From Lacrimispora celerecrescens (GTDB lineage Bacteria > Bacillota > Clostridia > Lachnospirales > Lachnospiraceae), in assembly GCF_000732605.1 (NCBI RefSeq), contig NZ_JPME01000015.1, positions 248,001 through 312,000 of the forward strand: DNA of 64,000 nucleotides, in the 5' to 3' direction. Each line of letters starts with the position of its first letter. Positions within the stretch are counted from its first letter, which is position 1. Below are positions 8,798 through 16,443 of the stretch, piece by piece. The notes beneath the pieces were generated by a model. The model was not told the DNA's origin, made no database searches, and saw only the letters and a list, made by a program, of their open reading frames with translations. The translations under genes were made by a program, and so were the position numbers.

Positions 8798-8925
8798 ATA
8801 AGGCTCCAGTTAATGTATAAATAAAATAAGTCATAATGTATCTCCTCGCCAGTAGATGTATATATATATATTACATTGTCGCAAATGGAAAGTAAAGGAA
8901 ATTGTATGAAAAACAGATGCATTTT

Positions 8926-8968
8926 ACGTTTAGGAAGAAAAACACGACGGAAATTACAAGAATATAAT
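8926..8968 (+). promoter_or_regulatory. Candidate AgrA-dependent promoter of agrBD
   Basis: TATAAT at 8963-8968 has no good -35 box 17 bases upstream (AAACAC), which fits an activator-dependent promoter. ACGTTTAGG at 8926-8934 resembles the LytTR half-site ACNGTTAG. Only one half-site is clear, so this is a tentative assignment based on the staphylococcal model. Confidence 0.35.
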
Positions 8969-9014
8969 ATTGGTAAATAGATATGGTAAGATACCGATAA
9001 ATGGTGGTGGTAAA

Positions 9015-9584
9015 ATGAGTATTTCTAGAATTGCTATTGGCTTTTGTGAATGGCTAAATAATATAAGTCCAAGAAGTCAAGAAGAGAATAAAGTAATTCA
9101 ATATGGAATGGAATTGTTGCTTGATAATATTATAAAATTTATTATTATTTTGCTTATTGGGATTGTTTTAGGACGAGGGATTGATACCTTTTTGGTATTA
9201 TCAGTATTTTGCGGCTTAAGATTACAAGCTGGTGGTATTCATGCTAAAACAGGTTTGGGCTGTGGATTTAGCCTATTACTTGTATGGGCAATATCAATTT
9301 TAGGTGATATATTCTTTGATATAAGCACCGTCTTTTTACTATATATTTATATTGTTTCGGCTTTAGTTATTCTTTGTTGTGTTCCGCGAACAATGAACAT
9401 TGAATATTTTAGTTCTCAAGATAAACTTAGAAAGAAATTGTATTCCATTATTGTTTTAACCTTCATTATGGTGGTTGCGTTTATTAAACCGCCTTTTAGA
9501 GAGTTACTTGTATGCCCGGTTATTTTGGAAGTCATAACATTACTTCCTAAAAATAAAATAAATACTAAAGGAGAGAACATATGA
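9015..9584 (+). CDS. agrB: AgrB-like autoinducer-processing membrane peptidase
   Basis: Cysteine protease that cuts and cyclises the AgrD-type propeptide in the membrane. His76 and Cys83 in GGIHAKTGLGC are seven residues apart, matching His77/Cys84 of staphylococcal AgrB. There are about five membrane segments. The ATG at 9015 follows GGTGGTGG and gives 189 aa, the usual AgrB length. The frame is open back to a TTG at 8970, but that codon abuts the -10 box at 8963 and would precede the transcript. The stop overlaps the peptide gene that follows. Confidence 0.92.
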   Translation: MSISRIAIGFCEWLNNISPRSQEENKVIQYGMELLLDNIIKFIIILLIGIVLGRGIDTFLVLSVFCGLRLQAGGIHAKTGLGCGFSLLLVWAISILGDIFFDISTVFLLYIYIVSALVILCCVPRTMNIEYFSSQDKLRKKLYSIIVLTFIMVVAFIKPPFRELLVCPVILEVITLLPKNKINTKGENI

Positions 9585-9727
9585 TGAAAAAGATGGCAGT
9601 AGAAGAATTACAGAAAATGTTGGTAAAGGTATCTCTTAATTCTGTAGGGAAGAGTATTCCAGCTACAATTTATGAGAGAAAAATTCCGGAAGCAGTGTTA
9701 AAGATGCATAATGAGAATACTAAATAG
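9581..9727 (+). CDS. AgrD-like autoinducer propeptide lacking cysteine
   Basis: A 48-aa peptide directly after agrB, overlapping its stop codon, with AAAGGAGAG upstream (start 9581 or 9584). It has an amphipathic N-terminal helix (MAVEELQKMLVKV), a short core GKSIPATIY and a charged tail ERKIPEAV resembling AgrD recognition tails. There is no cysteine, so a thiolactone ring cannot form. Ser25 sits where the cysteine usually lies; a lactone ring as in the Staphylococcus intermedius group is possible. Identity as AgrD rests on position, length and tail. Confidence 0.75.
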   Translation: MMKKMAVEELQKMLVKVSLNSVGKSIPATIYERKIPEAVLKMHNENTK

Positions 9728-9734
9728 GGAATTT

Positions 9735-9840
9735 ATGATGAAAAAAATTCAGCATTTTGATTTAGAAACAGATAGTCCGGTATGAGTTATATAATGATGA
9801 TATTTTCATTATAAATAGAAAAAGCGCTGTAATGCCATAG
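9735..9840 (+). pseudogene. Possible small ORF with frameshift after agrD
   Basis: Starting at 9735, 16 codons read MMKKIQHFDLETDSPV and stop at 9783-9785. In another frame, starting at 9781, the sequence continues YELYNDDIFIINRKSAVMP and stops at 9838-9840. The two halves look like one small acidic protein split by a frameshift near 9780. I do not recognise it. It could equally be a real 16-residue peptide followed by noise. Confidence 0.3.
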
Positions 9841-9876
9841 AAAATAATACATATAAATTATTGTGAGGTTTTCAAA

Positions 9877-9890
9877 TCCAACTAGTTGGA
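9877..9890. promoter_or_regulatory. 14-bp perfect palindrome TCCAACTAGTTGGA
   Basis: A perfect palindrome in non-coding, AT-rich DNA 37 bases after the last small ORF of the agr cassette. It is too short and lacks a T-tract for a terminator and looks more like a dimeric protein-binding site. No promoter next to it is clear, so the role is unknown. Confidence 0.35.
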
Positions 9891-10036
9891 ATGTGTATTG
9901 TATGATTACTGAAGTAACAAGGGGGAAGCTTCTGCTTAAATTGATTAAGTTCCCTATAATGTAAAATAAAATATATGGAATTTAATTTTGTTCAGAAGTT
10001 TTATGGTTACTCAGTAGAATAATGCTAAAATAATTA

Positions 10037-10069
10037 CTGCCCTTTGAATTAATTTCAAAGGGCAGTTTG
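10037..10069 (+). terminator. Strong hairpin terminator downstream of agr cassette
   Basis: Arms CTGCCCTTTGAA (10037-10048) and TTCAAAGGGCAG (10054-10065) form a 12-bp perfect stem, followed by TTTGTC. It likely ends the agrBD transcript; on the minus strand the flank is less T-rich. Confidence 0.75.
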
Positions 10070-10174
10070 TCAATCATTAAAATTAGACTGGGAACTGTTT
10101 TAGACTATTTATTTGCGTGAGGTCTGCCAGACCTTTCCTGTACAAAAAGATGACGAAGATAGGAGAAAAAGCAG

Positions 10175-10357
10175 ATGAGAGAGAGTTTATTACGGAAAAT
10201 TTTAAGACTAGAAAAGAATTTAGAAGATGCTTCTGTGCAAAAGAAAATCATGCCAAAGTCCAGAAAGAGAAAGATCATTCCAGATGAATATTATGTAGAT
10301 ATAATAACAACCATACCGGAAAGAAAAACTATAGTTCTAGAAAGTATTGAAATTTAA
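10175..10357 (+). CDS. Hypothetical small basic protein
   Basis: A 60-aa frame with AGGAGA eight bases before the ATG. The N-terminal half is rich in Lys and Arg (RKILRLEKN, KSRKRKIIP) and the C-terminal half is a plain polar segment. No signal peptide, membrane segment or known domain. It lies between the agr terminator at 10037 and the toxin-antitoxin pair. I do not recognise it; the good ribosome site is the main support for it being real. Confidence 0.45.
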   Translation: MRESLLRKILRLEKNLEDASVQKKIMPKSRKRKIIPDEYYVDIITTIPERKTIVLESIEI

Positions 10358-10673
10358 TCAGAACAGTTAGCTATGGGAATATTTTAAAATAGAATTAAAG
10401 TGTGATATAGGTAGAAAATATACTATAATCAATCATTTGACGAATTGCAAAATCCTTACGTAAAGTGTGTTAATTGCGAAGTGGAAATAAAATTAGGCAT
10501 CCTACGTTGAGTTTTTGTAGGAGGCCTATTCCTATAGAAGCGAGTGTCTGATCAAAGGACTGACAAGCCTGAATAGAGAGTTGATGTATTTAACCATGTT
10601 CCTCACTATGGGGACACAGGGCTTTACTGTGTGTTACAGGGCTAAGGCTGGGGAAGGATACAATTAATACTAA
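10358..10673. other. Intergenic gap with LytTR-like site and hairpins
   Basis: No coding frame seen. ACAGTTAG at 10363-10370 matches the LytTR half-site exactly; TATAAT is at 10424-10429; a terminator-like hairpin with arms TAGGC and CCTAC at the left and GTAGG and GGCCTA at the right spans 10494-10528. The order could encode a short RNA. Further weak inverted repeats lie around 10600-10640. Confidence 0.35.
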
Positions 10674-10979
10674 CTATTTAAATAGATTGGGGTAATCGGT
10701 TTGTGTATCCGCAATATGGTTAATAAAAACCTTTCCTTCCCCTTCATCTGCTCGATACACGATTACAAACCTTCCAGAATAGATTTCTTTATATCCAAGC
10801 AATTTAAGAAGCCGATCTTTAGATGGTGTTCCGGAATTTGGAAACCTTTCTAACCGACTTACTGTTTCCCGGATCTGTTCGTAAATCTTTTGTGCACTGT
10901 CAATCCCAAAGGTAATATAATAATAATCCGTTATATTATCCAGATCGGATAGGGCCGCTTCTAGATACTCAATTATCAT
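10674..10979 (-). CDS. ParE/RelE-superfamily toxin
   Basis: Toxin of a type II toxin-antitoxin pair, 101 aa. The pattern is typical of the ParE/RelE fold: N-terminal helices with DLDNITDYY, a middle FPNSGTPSKD loop and C-terminal strands KEIYSGRFVIVYRAD and VFINHIADTQTDY. RelE-like members cut mRNA on the ribosome and ParE-like members poison gyrase; the sequence alone does not decide between them. It overlaps the antitoxin by 11 bases, giving coupled translation. Confidence 0.88.
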   Translation of the reverse strand: MIIEYLEAALSDLDNITDYYYITFGIDSAQKIYEQIRETVSRLERFPNSGTPSKDRLLKLLGYKEIYSGRFVIVYRADEGEGKVFINHIADTQTDYPNLFK

Positions 10980-11232
10980 AGCGATTCCTAAATCTTTCGT
11001 CTAATTGCTTTTGAGTATAGGTTTTTGCTCCAGCCTGGCGAGCATTTTCCGCTGCCAATACTCTTGAACGCATGAGCAGTGTATCCTCCAATTGTTCATA
11101 TGCTTCTAAGCTCATGAATACGCCGTCGCCAGTTCCATTAATGGTGATATAGATCGGCTCACCCGATTCTTTGGCCAAATTGGACACTTCTGTATATTTA
11201 TTTCGTAAATCCGCAGATGATTTAATGTTCAT
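10969..11232 (-). CDS. Phd/YefM-family antitoxin
   Basis: Antitoxin partner of the downstream toxin, 87 aa. The N-terminal half (MNIKSSADLRNKYTEVSNLA) is the DNA-binding Phd/YefM fold, followed by the family strand EPIYITINGTGDGVFMSLEAY; the C-terminal part (QAGAKTYTQKQLDERF) would wrap the toxin. AAAAGGGAG precedes the start. It is first in the operon, as usual, and probably represses its own promoter together with the toxin. Confidence 0.9.
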   Translation of the reverse strand: MNIKSSADLRNKYTEVSNLAKESGEPIYITINGTGDGVFMSLEAYEQLEDTLLMRSRVLAAENARQAGAKTYTQKQLDERFRNRYDN

Positions 11233-11257
11233 ATTATCACTCCCTTTTGAGATTCAG

Positions 11258-11276
11258 AATTATACTCTAATTATAC
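11258..11276 (-). promoter_or_regulatory. Direct repeat at toxin-antitoxin promoter
   Basis: AATTATAC occurs at 11258-11265 and 11269-11276, separated by TCT. Read on the minus strand these give two TATAATT-like -10 elements about 25-45 bases before the antitoxin start. They are plausible promoter and operator sequences for autoregulation. Confidence 0.4.
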
Positions 11277-11352
11277 ATCTAATATTACCTTCTGACAAGA
11301 GATTGAATTATTAACCTATGCCAATTCTCAGGAGCCTATTCCAGCATATAAA

Positions 11353-13095
11353 TTATTTGCATTCTTCCAAAAGCACCTTCGGTTCAGCAACCATAGAATA
11401 ATTGGTATGGTAGATTACAAAACCAGGCGCCGATCCGGCCACCTTTTTAATCTGTTTTTTCTGTATATAATCCACTTCCACCTTATCATTTTCACGTCCC
11501 TTGGAGTAATAGGCGGCTAAAGCTCCGGCTTCTTCAAATGCCCGGTCGGGAAGCTCCTTCCCTTCGGTTTTTACGATCACATGGGAACCTGGGATTCCTT
11601 TTGCATGGAACCACCAGTCGTTGCCGCTTGCTACTTTAAAGGTCAGTTCTTCATTCTGGTAATTATTCTTCCCTACATAAATATGGAACCCATCTGATGA
11701 AACATAGTGGAAGGGCCTGCTTGTAATCTTAGGCTTTTTGTCGCTGGAACGACGGTGCTTAATATATCCGTACTCCATTAATTCTTCTTTGATCTGCACA
11801 AGATCCTCTTCCATTAAGGCGATATCCAAAGCAGTACTAACAGATTCCAAATGGTCGATTTCCTGTTTGGTTTCCGCAATTTGCCCGGTTACCGCTTCAA
11901 AGGTACGTTTTAACTTGTTGTATTTATCGAAATATTTCTGTGCATTCTCTTTTGCAGATAGCTGATCATCCATAGGAATGGTGATTTCCTCGTTGGTGTA
12001 ATAATTAAGGCAGACCAGCTGCTTTTCCCCTCCGGTTAATTCATATCCATAGGTATTGATAAGCTCTCCGTAAACCTTATACTTGTCCCGTTTGTCCGTA
12101 TCCTTCAGCTGCTTGGCCTGAAGGTCATATTTTTTATAATTTCGTTCCAGAGCGGTCTGTACGATTTTACGTAAATCTACGGATTTTTGCCGGATTCTGG
12201 TGATGGTATTTTTTGAAGCATAATAGTTTTCCAAAAGTGTGCTGATGGAATCAAAGCATTGGGAAACATATCCTTCACCCTGATAACAGGTTAAGGGAAG
12301 GGCGGAGAATTCCACAGGTTCTTCCTTTTTATATATAATGTTTGGAGTGAAATGTCCATGTTTTACATCATCCATAATAAAGGAAAACATATGATACAGA
12401 TGGATCAGTTCCAGTTCCGTCATTCCATTGGCAGAGCGGTCCCCGTCAATGGAGGCCAGATTGCATAGCTCATGACCCATAATAGGGCTTATACCGGTCA
12501 GTTTCATATACAGCGCTTTTTGTATTGGTGCGGCTGTCTGGCCGATCACATTAATGAATTCTTCCTCAGTGATGGTCAGCGGATCTTTTTTCTCCATGGT
12601 CTGTGGGATGAAATAGGTTCTTCCCGGCAATACTTCACGTATGGAGCTAACCTGAGCGGAAATATGCTTTATGCTGTCTAAAATCATATCCTCTTCATTG
12701 CAAAAGATGATATTGCTGTGTTTTCCCATGATTTCGATGATCAGTTTTTTGGTTCTTTTGTCACCTAATTCATCAAAGTGTTCCACTTCCATACATATGA
12801 TCCGTTCCAGTCCCGGCTGGCTCACCCGGATGATACGCCCGTTTCCGATGTGCTTTCTTAAAAGCATACAAAAATTCGGGGCGGTCATGGGGCTTTGCTT
12901 GTTTGCCTCTGTAAAATAGATGAGAGGGAGACTGGCACTGGCTGAAATCAGGAGTCTCCATGTGTTTTTCTGGTTTTTAATAGTAAACAGCAGTTCATCC
13001 TTTTCCGGCTGAGCAATTTTTGCGATTTTTCCGCCTTCCAGCCGGTCTTTCATCTCTGCTGCTAGATTTGCCATAACAATTCCGTCTAATGCCAT
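11353..13095 (-). CDS. rqcH: Ribosome quality control protein RqcH (NFACT family)
   Basis: Binds stalled 50S subunits and directs C-terminal alanine tailing of the nascent chain (Rqc2/NEMF homologue; formerly called fibronectin-binding protein). The 580-aa protein starts with the NFACT-N motif MALDGIVMANLAAE, has helix-hairpin-helix and coiled-coil regions around residues 180-440, and ends with an NFACT-R domain (GNDWWFHAKGIPGSHVIVK near residues 485-505). GGAGG lies ahead of the ATG. It is divergent from yicC, a common arrangement in clostridia. Confidence 0.93.
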   Translation of the reverse strand: MALDGIVMANLAAEMKDRLEGGKIAKIAQPEKDELLFTIKNQKNTWRLLISASASLPLIYFTEANKQSPMTAPNFCMLLRKHIGNGRIIRVSQPGLERIICMEVEHFDELGDKRTKKLIIEIMGKHSNIIFCNEEDMILDSIKHISAQVSSIREVLPGRTYFIPQTMEKKDPLTITEEEFINVIGQTAAPIQKALYMKLTGISPIMGHELCNLASIDGDRSANGMTELELIHLYHMFSFIMDDVKHGHFTPNIIYKKEEPVEFSALPLTCYQGEGYVSQCFDSISTLLENYYASKNTITRIRQKSVDLRKIVQTALERNYKKYDLQAKQLKDTDKRDKYKVYGELINTYGYELTGGEKQLVCLNYYTNEEITIPMDDQLSAKENAQKYFDKYNKLKRTFEAVTGQIAETKQEIDHLESVSTALDIALMEEDLVQIKEELMEYGYIKHRRSSDKKPKITSRPFHYVSSDGFHIYVGKNNYQNEELTFKVASGNDWWFHAKGIPGSHVIVKTEGKELPDRAFEEAGALAAYYSKGRENDKVEVDYIQKKQIKKVAGSAPGFVIYHTNYSMVAEPKVLLEECK

Positions 13096-13175
13096 TGTCT
13101 GTTTCCTCCGGTAAATGGTCTATATAATAAGGATAGTATAGCACAGAATCAACTGTCTGTAAAATTTAAAACCAA

Positions 13176-13204
13176 TTGACTTGTATTTTATTATGAATTA
13201 TAAT
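13176..13204 (+). promoter_or_regulatory. Sigma-A promoter of yicC-gmk-rpoZ operon
   Basis: TTGACT (13176-13181), 17-base spacer, TATAAT (13199-13204). Transcription should begin near 13211, so an in-frame ATG at 13203, inside the -10 box, cannot be the start of yicC. Confidence 0.8.
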
Positions 13205-13238
13205 GGATGATATCTATGGCGAAAGAGAGGCATATGGA

Positions 13239-14117
13239 ATGATCAAGAGCATGACAGGTTTTGGCAGATGCGAAACTGTCACGGATGAATATAAGATTTC
13301 CGTAGAAATGAAAGCTGTAAATCACAGATATCTGGATTTAAGCATAAAGATGCCGAAAAAGTTTAATTTCTTTGAAGCAGGGATCAGGAATCTGTTAAAG
13401 AATTATATCCAACGTGGTAAGGTTGATGTATTCATCACCTATGAGGATTATACAGAGAATAAGCTGTGCTTGAAGTATAACAGTGCGCTGGCTGCTGAAT
13501 ATATGGATTATTTCGCAAAGATGGAGGCACAATTCGGAATTCAGAATGACATCAAGGTATCGGCCCTGGCAAAATGCCCGGAGGTCCTTATCATGGAAGA
13601 GGTTCCGGAGGATGAGGAACAGATGTGGAAGCTTCTTTCAGAAACCATTGAGGAAGCTGCAAAACGTTTTGTAGAAACAAGAGTGACAGAAGGAGAAAAC
13701 CTAAAGAACGATCTCCTTGGAAAGCTTAAGTATATGACTGAGCTTGTTGGATTTATTGAAGAACGGTCCCCCAGGATTCTTTTAGAATACAGGACAAAAC
13801 TGGAGGACAAGGTGAAGGAACTTCTGGGAAGTGCTTCTATAGACGAAGGAAGAATTGCCACGGAAGTTACGATATTTGCCGATAAAATCTGTGTGGATGA
13901 AGAGACCGTACGGCTTAGAAGCCACATTGAAAATACCTGTACAGAGCTTAATGCAGGCGGAAGTGTGGGAAGAAAACTGGATTTCATTGCCCAGGAGATG
14001 AACCGGGAGGCGAATACTATTCTTTCCAAAGCCAATGACCTGGAAATTTCTGATAAGGCTATCGCTCTGAAGACCGAGATTGAAAAGGTAAGGGAGCAGA
14101 TCCAGAATATTGAGTAG
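13239..14117 (+). CDS. YicC-family RNase
   Basis: Member of the YicC/YloC family, shown in E. coli and Bacillus to be an RNA endonuclease involved in small-RNA and mRNA turnover. The start motif MIKSMTGFGR and the C-terminal NREANTILSKANDLEIS are family hallmarks. Start 13239 gives 292 aa, the usual size; a longer frame from 13203 is excluded by the promoter. It heads the conserved order yicC-gmk-rpoZ and overlaps the gmk leader closely. Confidence 0.9.
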   Translation: MIKSMTGFGRCETVTDEYKISVEMKAVNHRYLDLSIKMPKKFNFFEAGIRNLLKNYIQRGKVDVFITYEDYTENKLCLKYNSALAAEYMDYFAKMEAQFGIQNDIKVSALAKCPEVLIMEEVPEDEEQMWKLLSETIEEAAKRFVETRVTEGENLKNDLLGKLKYMTELVGFIEERSPRILLEYRTKLEDKVKELLGSASIDEGRIATEVTIFADKICVDEETVRLRSHIENTCTELNAGGSVGRKLDFIAQEMNREANTILSKANDLEISDKAIALKTEIEKVREQIQNIE

Positions 14118-14133
14118 GAGTGTAACGAAGAGC

Positions 14134-14754
14134 ATGAATGAAAATGGCATATTGGTAGTCGTATCCGGATTCTCAGGAGCAGGCAAGGGCACCTTGATGA
14201 AAGAGCTTCTGAAACGGTATGATAATTACGCGCTGTCCATATCCGCTACCACCAGAAATCCCAGAGAGGGAGAAGTTGACGGCAGAGAATATTTCTTTGT
14301 AACAGAAGAACGTTTTAAGGATATGATAGATAAAGAAGAATTGATCGAATATGCCCAGTACGTCAACCATTATTATGGAACACCCAATGAATACGTTTTA
14401 AACCAGATGAAAATGGGGAAAGATGTTATCCTGGAAATAGAGATTCAGGGGGCACTAAAGGTAAAGAAACGTTTCCCTGCTGCGATTTTGATTTTTGTAA
14501 TGCCGCCCAACGCAGAGGAATTAAAACGCCGGCTCATTGGACGCGGTACGGAAAACATGGATGTGATCAATGCCAGACTCCGGCGGGCAGCTGAAGAAGC
14601 GGAAGGCATGGAGGGCTATGATTATATCCTCATTAACGATAAGATAGACACTTGTGTGGAAGAGATGCACCGCATGATTCAAGTACAACATAACCGTGCT
14701 TCCAATAATATGGCATTTTTATCCCATATCCGGGAAGAATTAAAGAATATATAG
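14134..14754 (+). CDS. gmk: Guanylate kinase
   Basis: Phosphorylates GMP to GDP with ATP. The P-loop GFSGAGKGT is near the N-terminus, followed by the GMP-binding segment SATTRNPREGEVDGREYFFV and the lid region RLIGRGTE. Start ATG at 14134 gives 206 aa; a TTG at 14110 overlapping the yicC stop is in frame but adds an unlikely tail. The order yicC-gmk-rpoZ is conserved in Firmicutes. Confidence 0.95.
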   Translation: MNENGILVVVSGFSGAGKGTLMKELLKRYDNYALSISATTRNPREGEVDGREYFFVTEERFKDMIDKEELIEYAQYVNHYYGTPNEYVLNQMKMGKDVILEIEIQGALKVKKRFPAAILIFVMPPNAEELKRRLIGRGTENMDVINARLRRAAEEAEGMEGYDYILINDKIDTCVEEMHRMIQVQHNRASNNMAFLSHIREELKNI

Positions 14755-14780
14755 AGCCGATTGAGAAAGGGGAATGAAAG

Positions 14781-15035
14781 ATGTTACATCCATCTTATTC
14801 AGATTTAATTAATGTAGTAAACAGCGAGGTAGAGCCAGGAGAGGCTCCTGTTGTGCAGAGCCGTTATTCTATCGTGATTGCCGCAGCTAAGAGAGCAAGG
14901 CAGATCATCGGCGGCTCAGAGCCGGAGGTTTTGGGAGCTGGTAAGAAACCGCTTTCTGTTGCCGTAGAGGAACTGTATGAGGGCAAAGTGAAGATTTTAA
15001 GCGAAGCGGATGCAACAGAAGAAGACGATAATTAG
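14781..15035 (+). CDS. rpoZ: RNA polymerase omega subunit
   Basis: Assembly factor of RNA polymerase, 84 aa. The central SRYSIVIAAAKRARQII is the conserved omega core that clamps the beta-prime C-terminus. AAAGGGGAATGAAAG gives the ribosome site. It lies 26 bases after gmk, the usual neighbour. Confidence 0.93.
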   Translation: MLHPSYSDLINVVNSEVEPGEAPVVQSRYSIVIAAAKRARQIIGGSEPEVLGAGKKPLSVAVEELYEGKVKILSEADATEEDDN

Positions 15036-15040
15036 GAAAG

Positions 15041-15073
15041 AGGCCGTCTCCCTTTTGGATGAGATGGCCTTTC
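15041..15073 (+). terminator. Hairpin between rpoZ and rimO
   Basis: AGGCCGTCTC (15041-15050) pairs with GAGATGGCCT (15061-15070), with one G-T pair, followed only by TTCCC. The poor T-tract suggests an attenuator or an mRNA end-stabilising hairpin rather than a full stop. Confidence 0.55.
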
Positions 15074-15102
15074 CCATTATAATGAAAGACAGGAGTTAAA
15101 AC

Positions 15103-16443
15103 ATGAAGTTATTATGTGTTTCACTGGGCTGCGACAAGAATCTCGTGGATACGGAGATGATGCTTGGCCTTCTGAATAAAGACGGATATACATTTACGGA
15201 TGATGAGTATGATGCGGATGTGATTGTGATCAATACCTGCTGCTTCATCGGTGACGCGAAAGAGGAAAGCGTTAATACCATACTGGAAATGGCCCAGAGG
15301 AAGATTGATGCCAAATGCAAAGCATTGATCGTAACCGGTTGTCTGGCCCAGCGGTATAAACAGGAGATCATAGACGAGATTCCTGAAGTGGATGGAATTT
15401 TAGGAACCTCCACCTATGACGAGATCTCTCACGTCCTGGCGGAAGCTTTAGGCGGCAAAGAACACGTTCAGCGTTTTCATGAGCTGGATGAGCTTCCGGA
15501 AGTGGAAACAGAGCGGATTCTTACAACTGGCGGCCATTATGCTTTTTTAAAGATTGCGGAAGGCTGTGACAAGCATTGTACGTACTGTATCATCCCATCT
15601 TTGCGGGGAAATTACCGAAGCGTTCCTATAGAGCGCCTGGTAAAGGAAGCAGAAAGACTGGCGGAAAGAGGCGTGAAAGAGCTTATTTTAGTAGCTCAGG
15701 AGACAACTCTGTATGGTGTGGATTTATATGGCGAGAAATCACTTCCCAAGCTTCTTAAAAGCCTGTGCCGTATATCCGGGATTCAGTGGATCCGGATCCA
15801 GTACTGTTATCCGGAAGAAATCACGGATGAGTTGATCCAGACCATAAAGGAAGAGGAGAAGATATGCAAATATCTTGATCTGCCCATTCAGCATGCCAGC
15901 GACCGGATTTTGAAACGCATGGGCCGTAGGACCACAAAGGCTCAGCTTCAGGAAATCGTGGAAAAGCTTCGGAGAGAAATCCCGGATATCGCTCTTAGAA
16001 CCACATTGATCTCAGGATTTCCAGGGGAAACCCCGGAAGATCACGAAGAGTTGATGGAGTTCGTGGATGAGATGGAATTCCAGCGTTTGGGAGTGTTTGC
16101 ATATTCTGCAGAAGAAGATACACCTGCTGCGGAATATCCGGATCAGGTTTTGCAGGAAGTAAAGGAGGAACGCCGTGATGCCATCATGGAGCTTCAGCAG
16201 GAGATCTCCTATGATTTTTCTAAGTCCATGGTTGGGAAAACCCTGGAGGTTATGATTGAAGGCAAGGTGGCAGATGAAAATGCTTATGTGGGCCGTACCT
16301 ATATGGATGGGCCAGGTGTGGATGGAATGATTTTTGTTCAGACGGCCGAAGAACTGATGTCAGGTGATTTTGCAAGAGTCCGTGTGACAGGGGCTATGGA
16401 ATATGATTTGATAGGAGAGTTGGAGGATGAATTTACCGAATAA
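15103..16443 (+). CDS. rimO: Ribosomal protein S12 methylthiotransferase RimO
   Basis: Radical SAM enzyme that adds a methylthio group to the conserved aspartate of ribosomal protein S12. The N-terminal UPF0004 domain has cysteines in SLGCDKN, NTCCF and TGCLAQ for the auxiliary iron-sulfur cluster; the radical SAM cluster motif is GCDKHCTYC (C-x3-C-x2-C). A TRAM domain ends the 446-aa protein. The specific GCDKNLVDTE start separates RimO from MiaB. It overlaps pgsA by 17 bases. Confidence 0.94.
   Translation: MKLLCVSLGCDKNLVDTEMMLGLLNKDGYTFTDDEYDADVIVINTCCFIGDAKEESVNTILEMAQRKIDAKCKALIVTGCLAQRYKQEIIDEIPEVDGILGTSTYDEISHVLAEALGGKEHVQRFHELDELPEVETERILTTGGHYAFLKIAEGCDKHCTYCIIPSLRGNYRSVPIERLVKEAERLAERGVKELILVAQETTLYGVDLYGEKSLPKLLKSLCRISGIQWIRIQYCYPEEITDELIQTIKEEEKICKYLDLPIQHASDRILKRMGRRTTKAQLQEIVEKLRREIPDIALRTTLISGFPGETPEDHEELMEFVDEMEFQRLGVFAYSAEEDTPAAEYPDQVLQEVKEERRDAIMELQQEISYDFSKSMVGKTLEVMIEGKVADENAYVGRTYMDGPGVDGMIFVQTAEELMSGDFARVRVTGAMEYDLIGELEDEFTE

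Larger units (their letters stand above)
9841..10174. other. AT-rich gap with palindrome, terminator and small hairpin
   Basis: No gene is seen in this stretch except the possible regulatory elements listed separately: the palindrome at 9877 and the terminator at 10037. A further 15-base inverted repeat, AGGTCTGCCAGACCT, lies at 10120-10134, just upstream of the small ORF at 10175. Confidence 0.5.

Noticed and set aside
8970-9014. TTG start for agrB at 8970
   Set aside because: It abuts the -10 box at 8963-8968 and lies before the likely transcript start; the ATG at 9015 gives the normal 189 aa.
13541-14035. 164-codon open frame on minus strand inside yicC
   Set aside because: Serine/valine-rich antisense shadow of yicC with no start signal.
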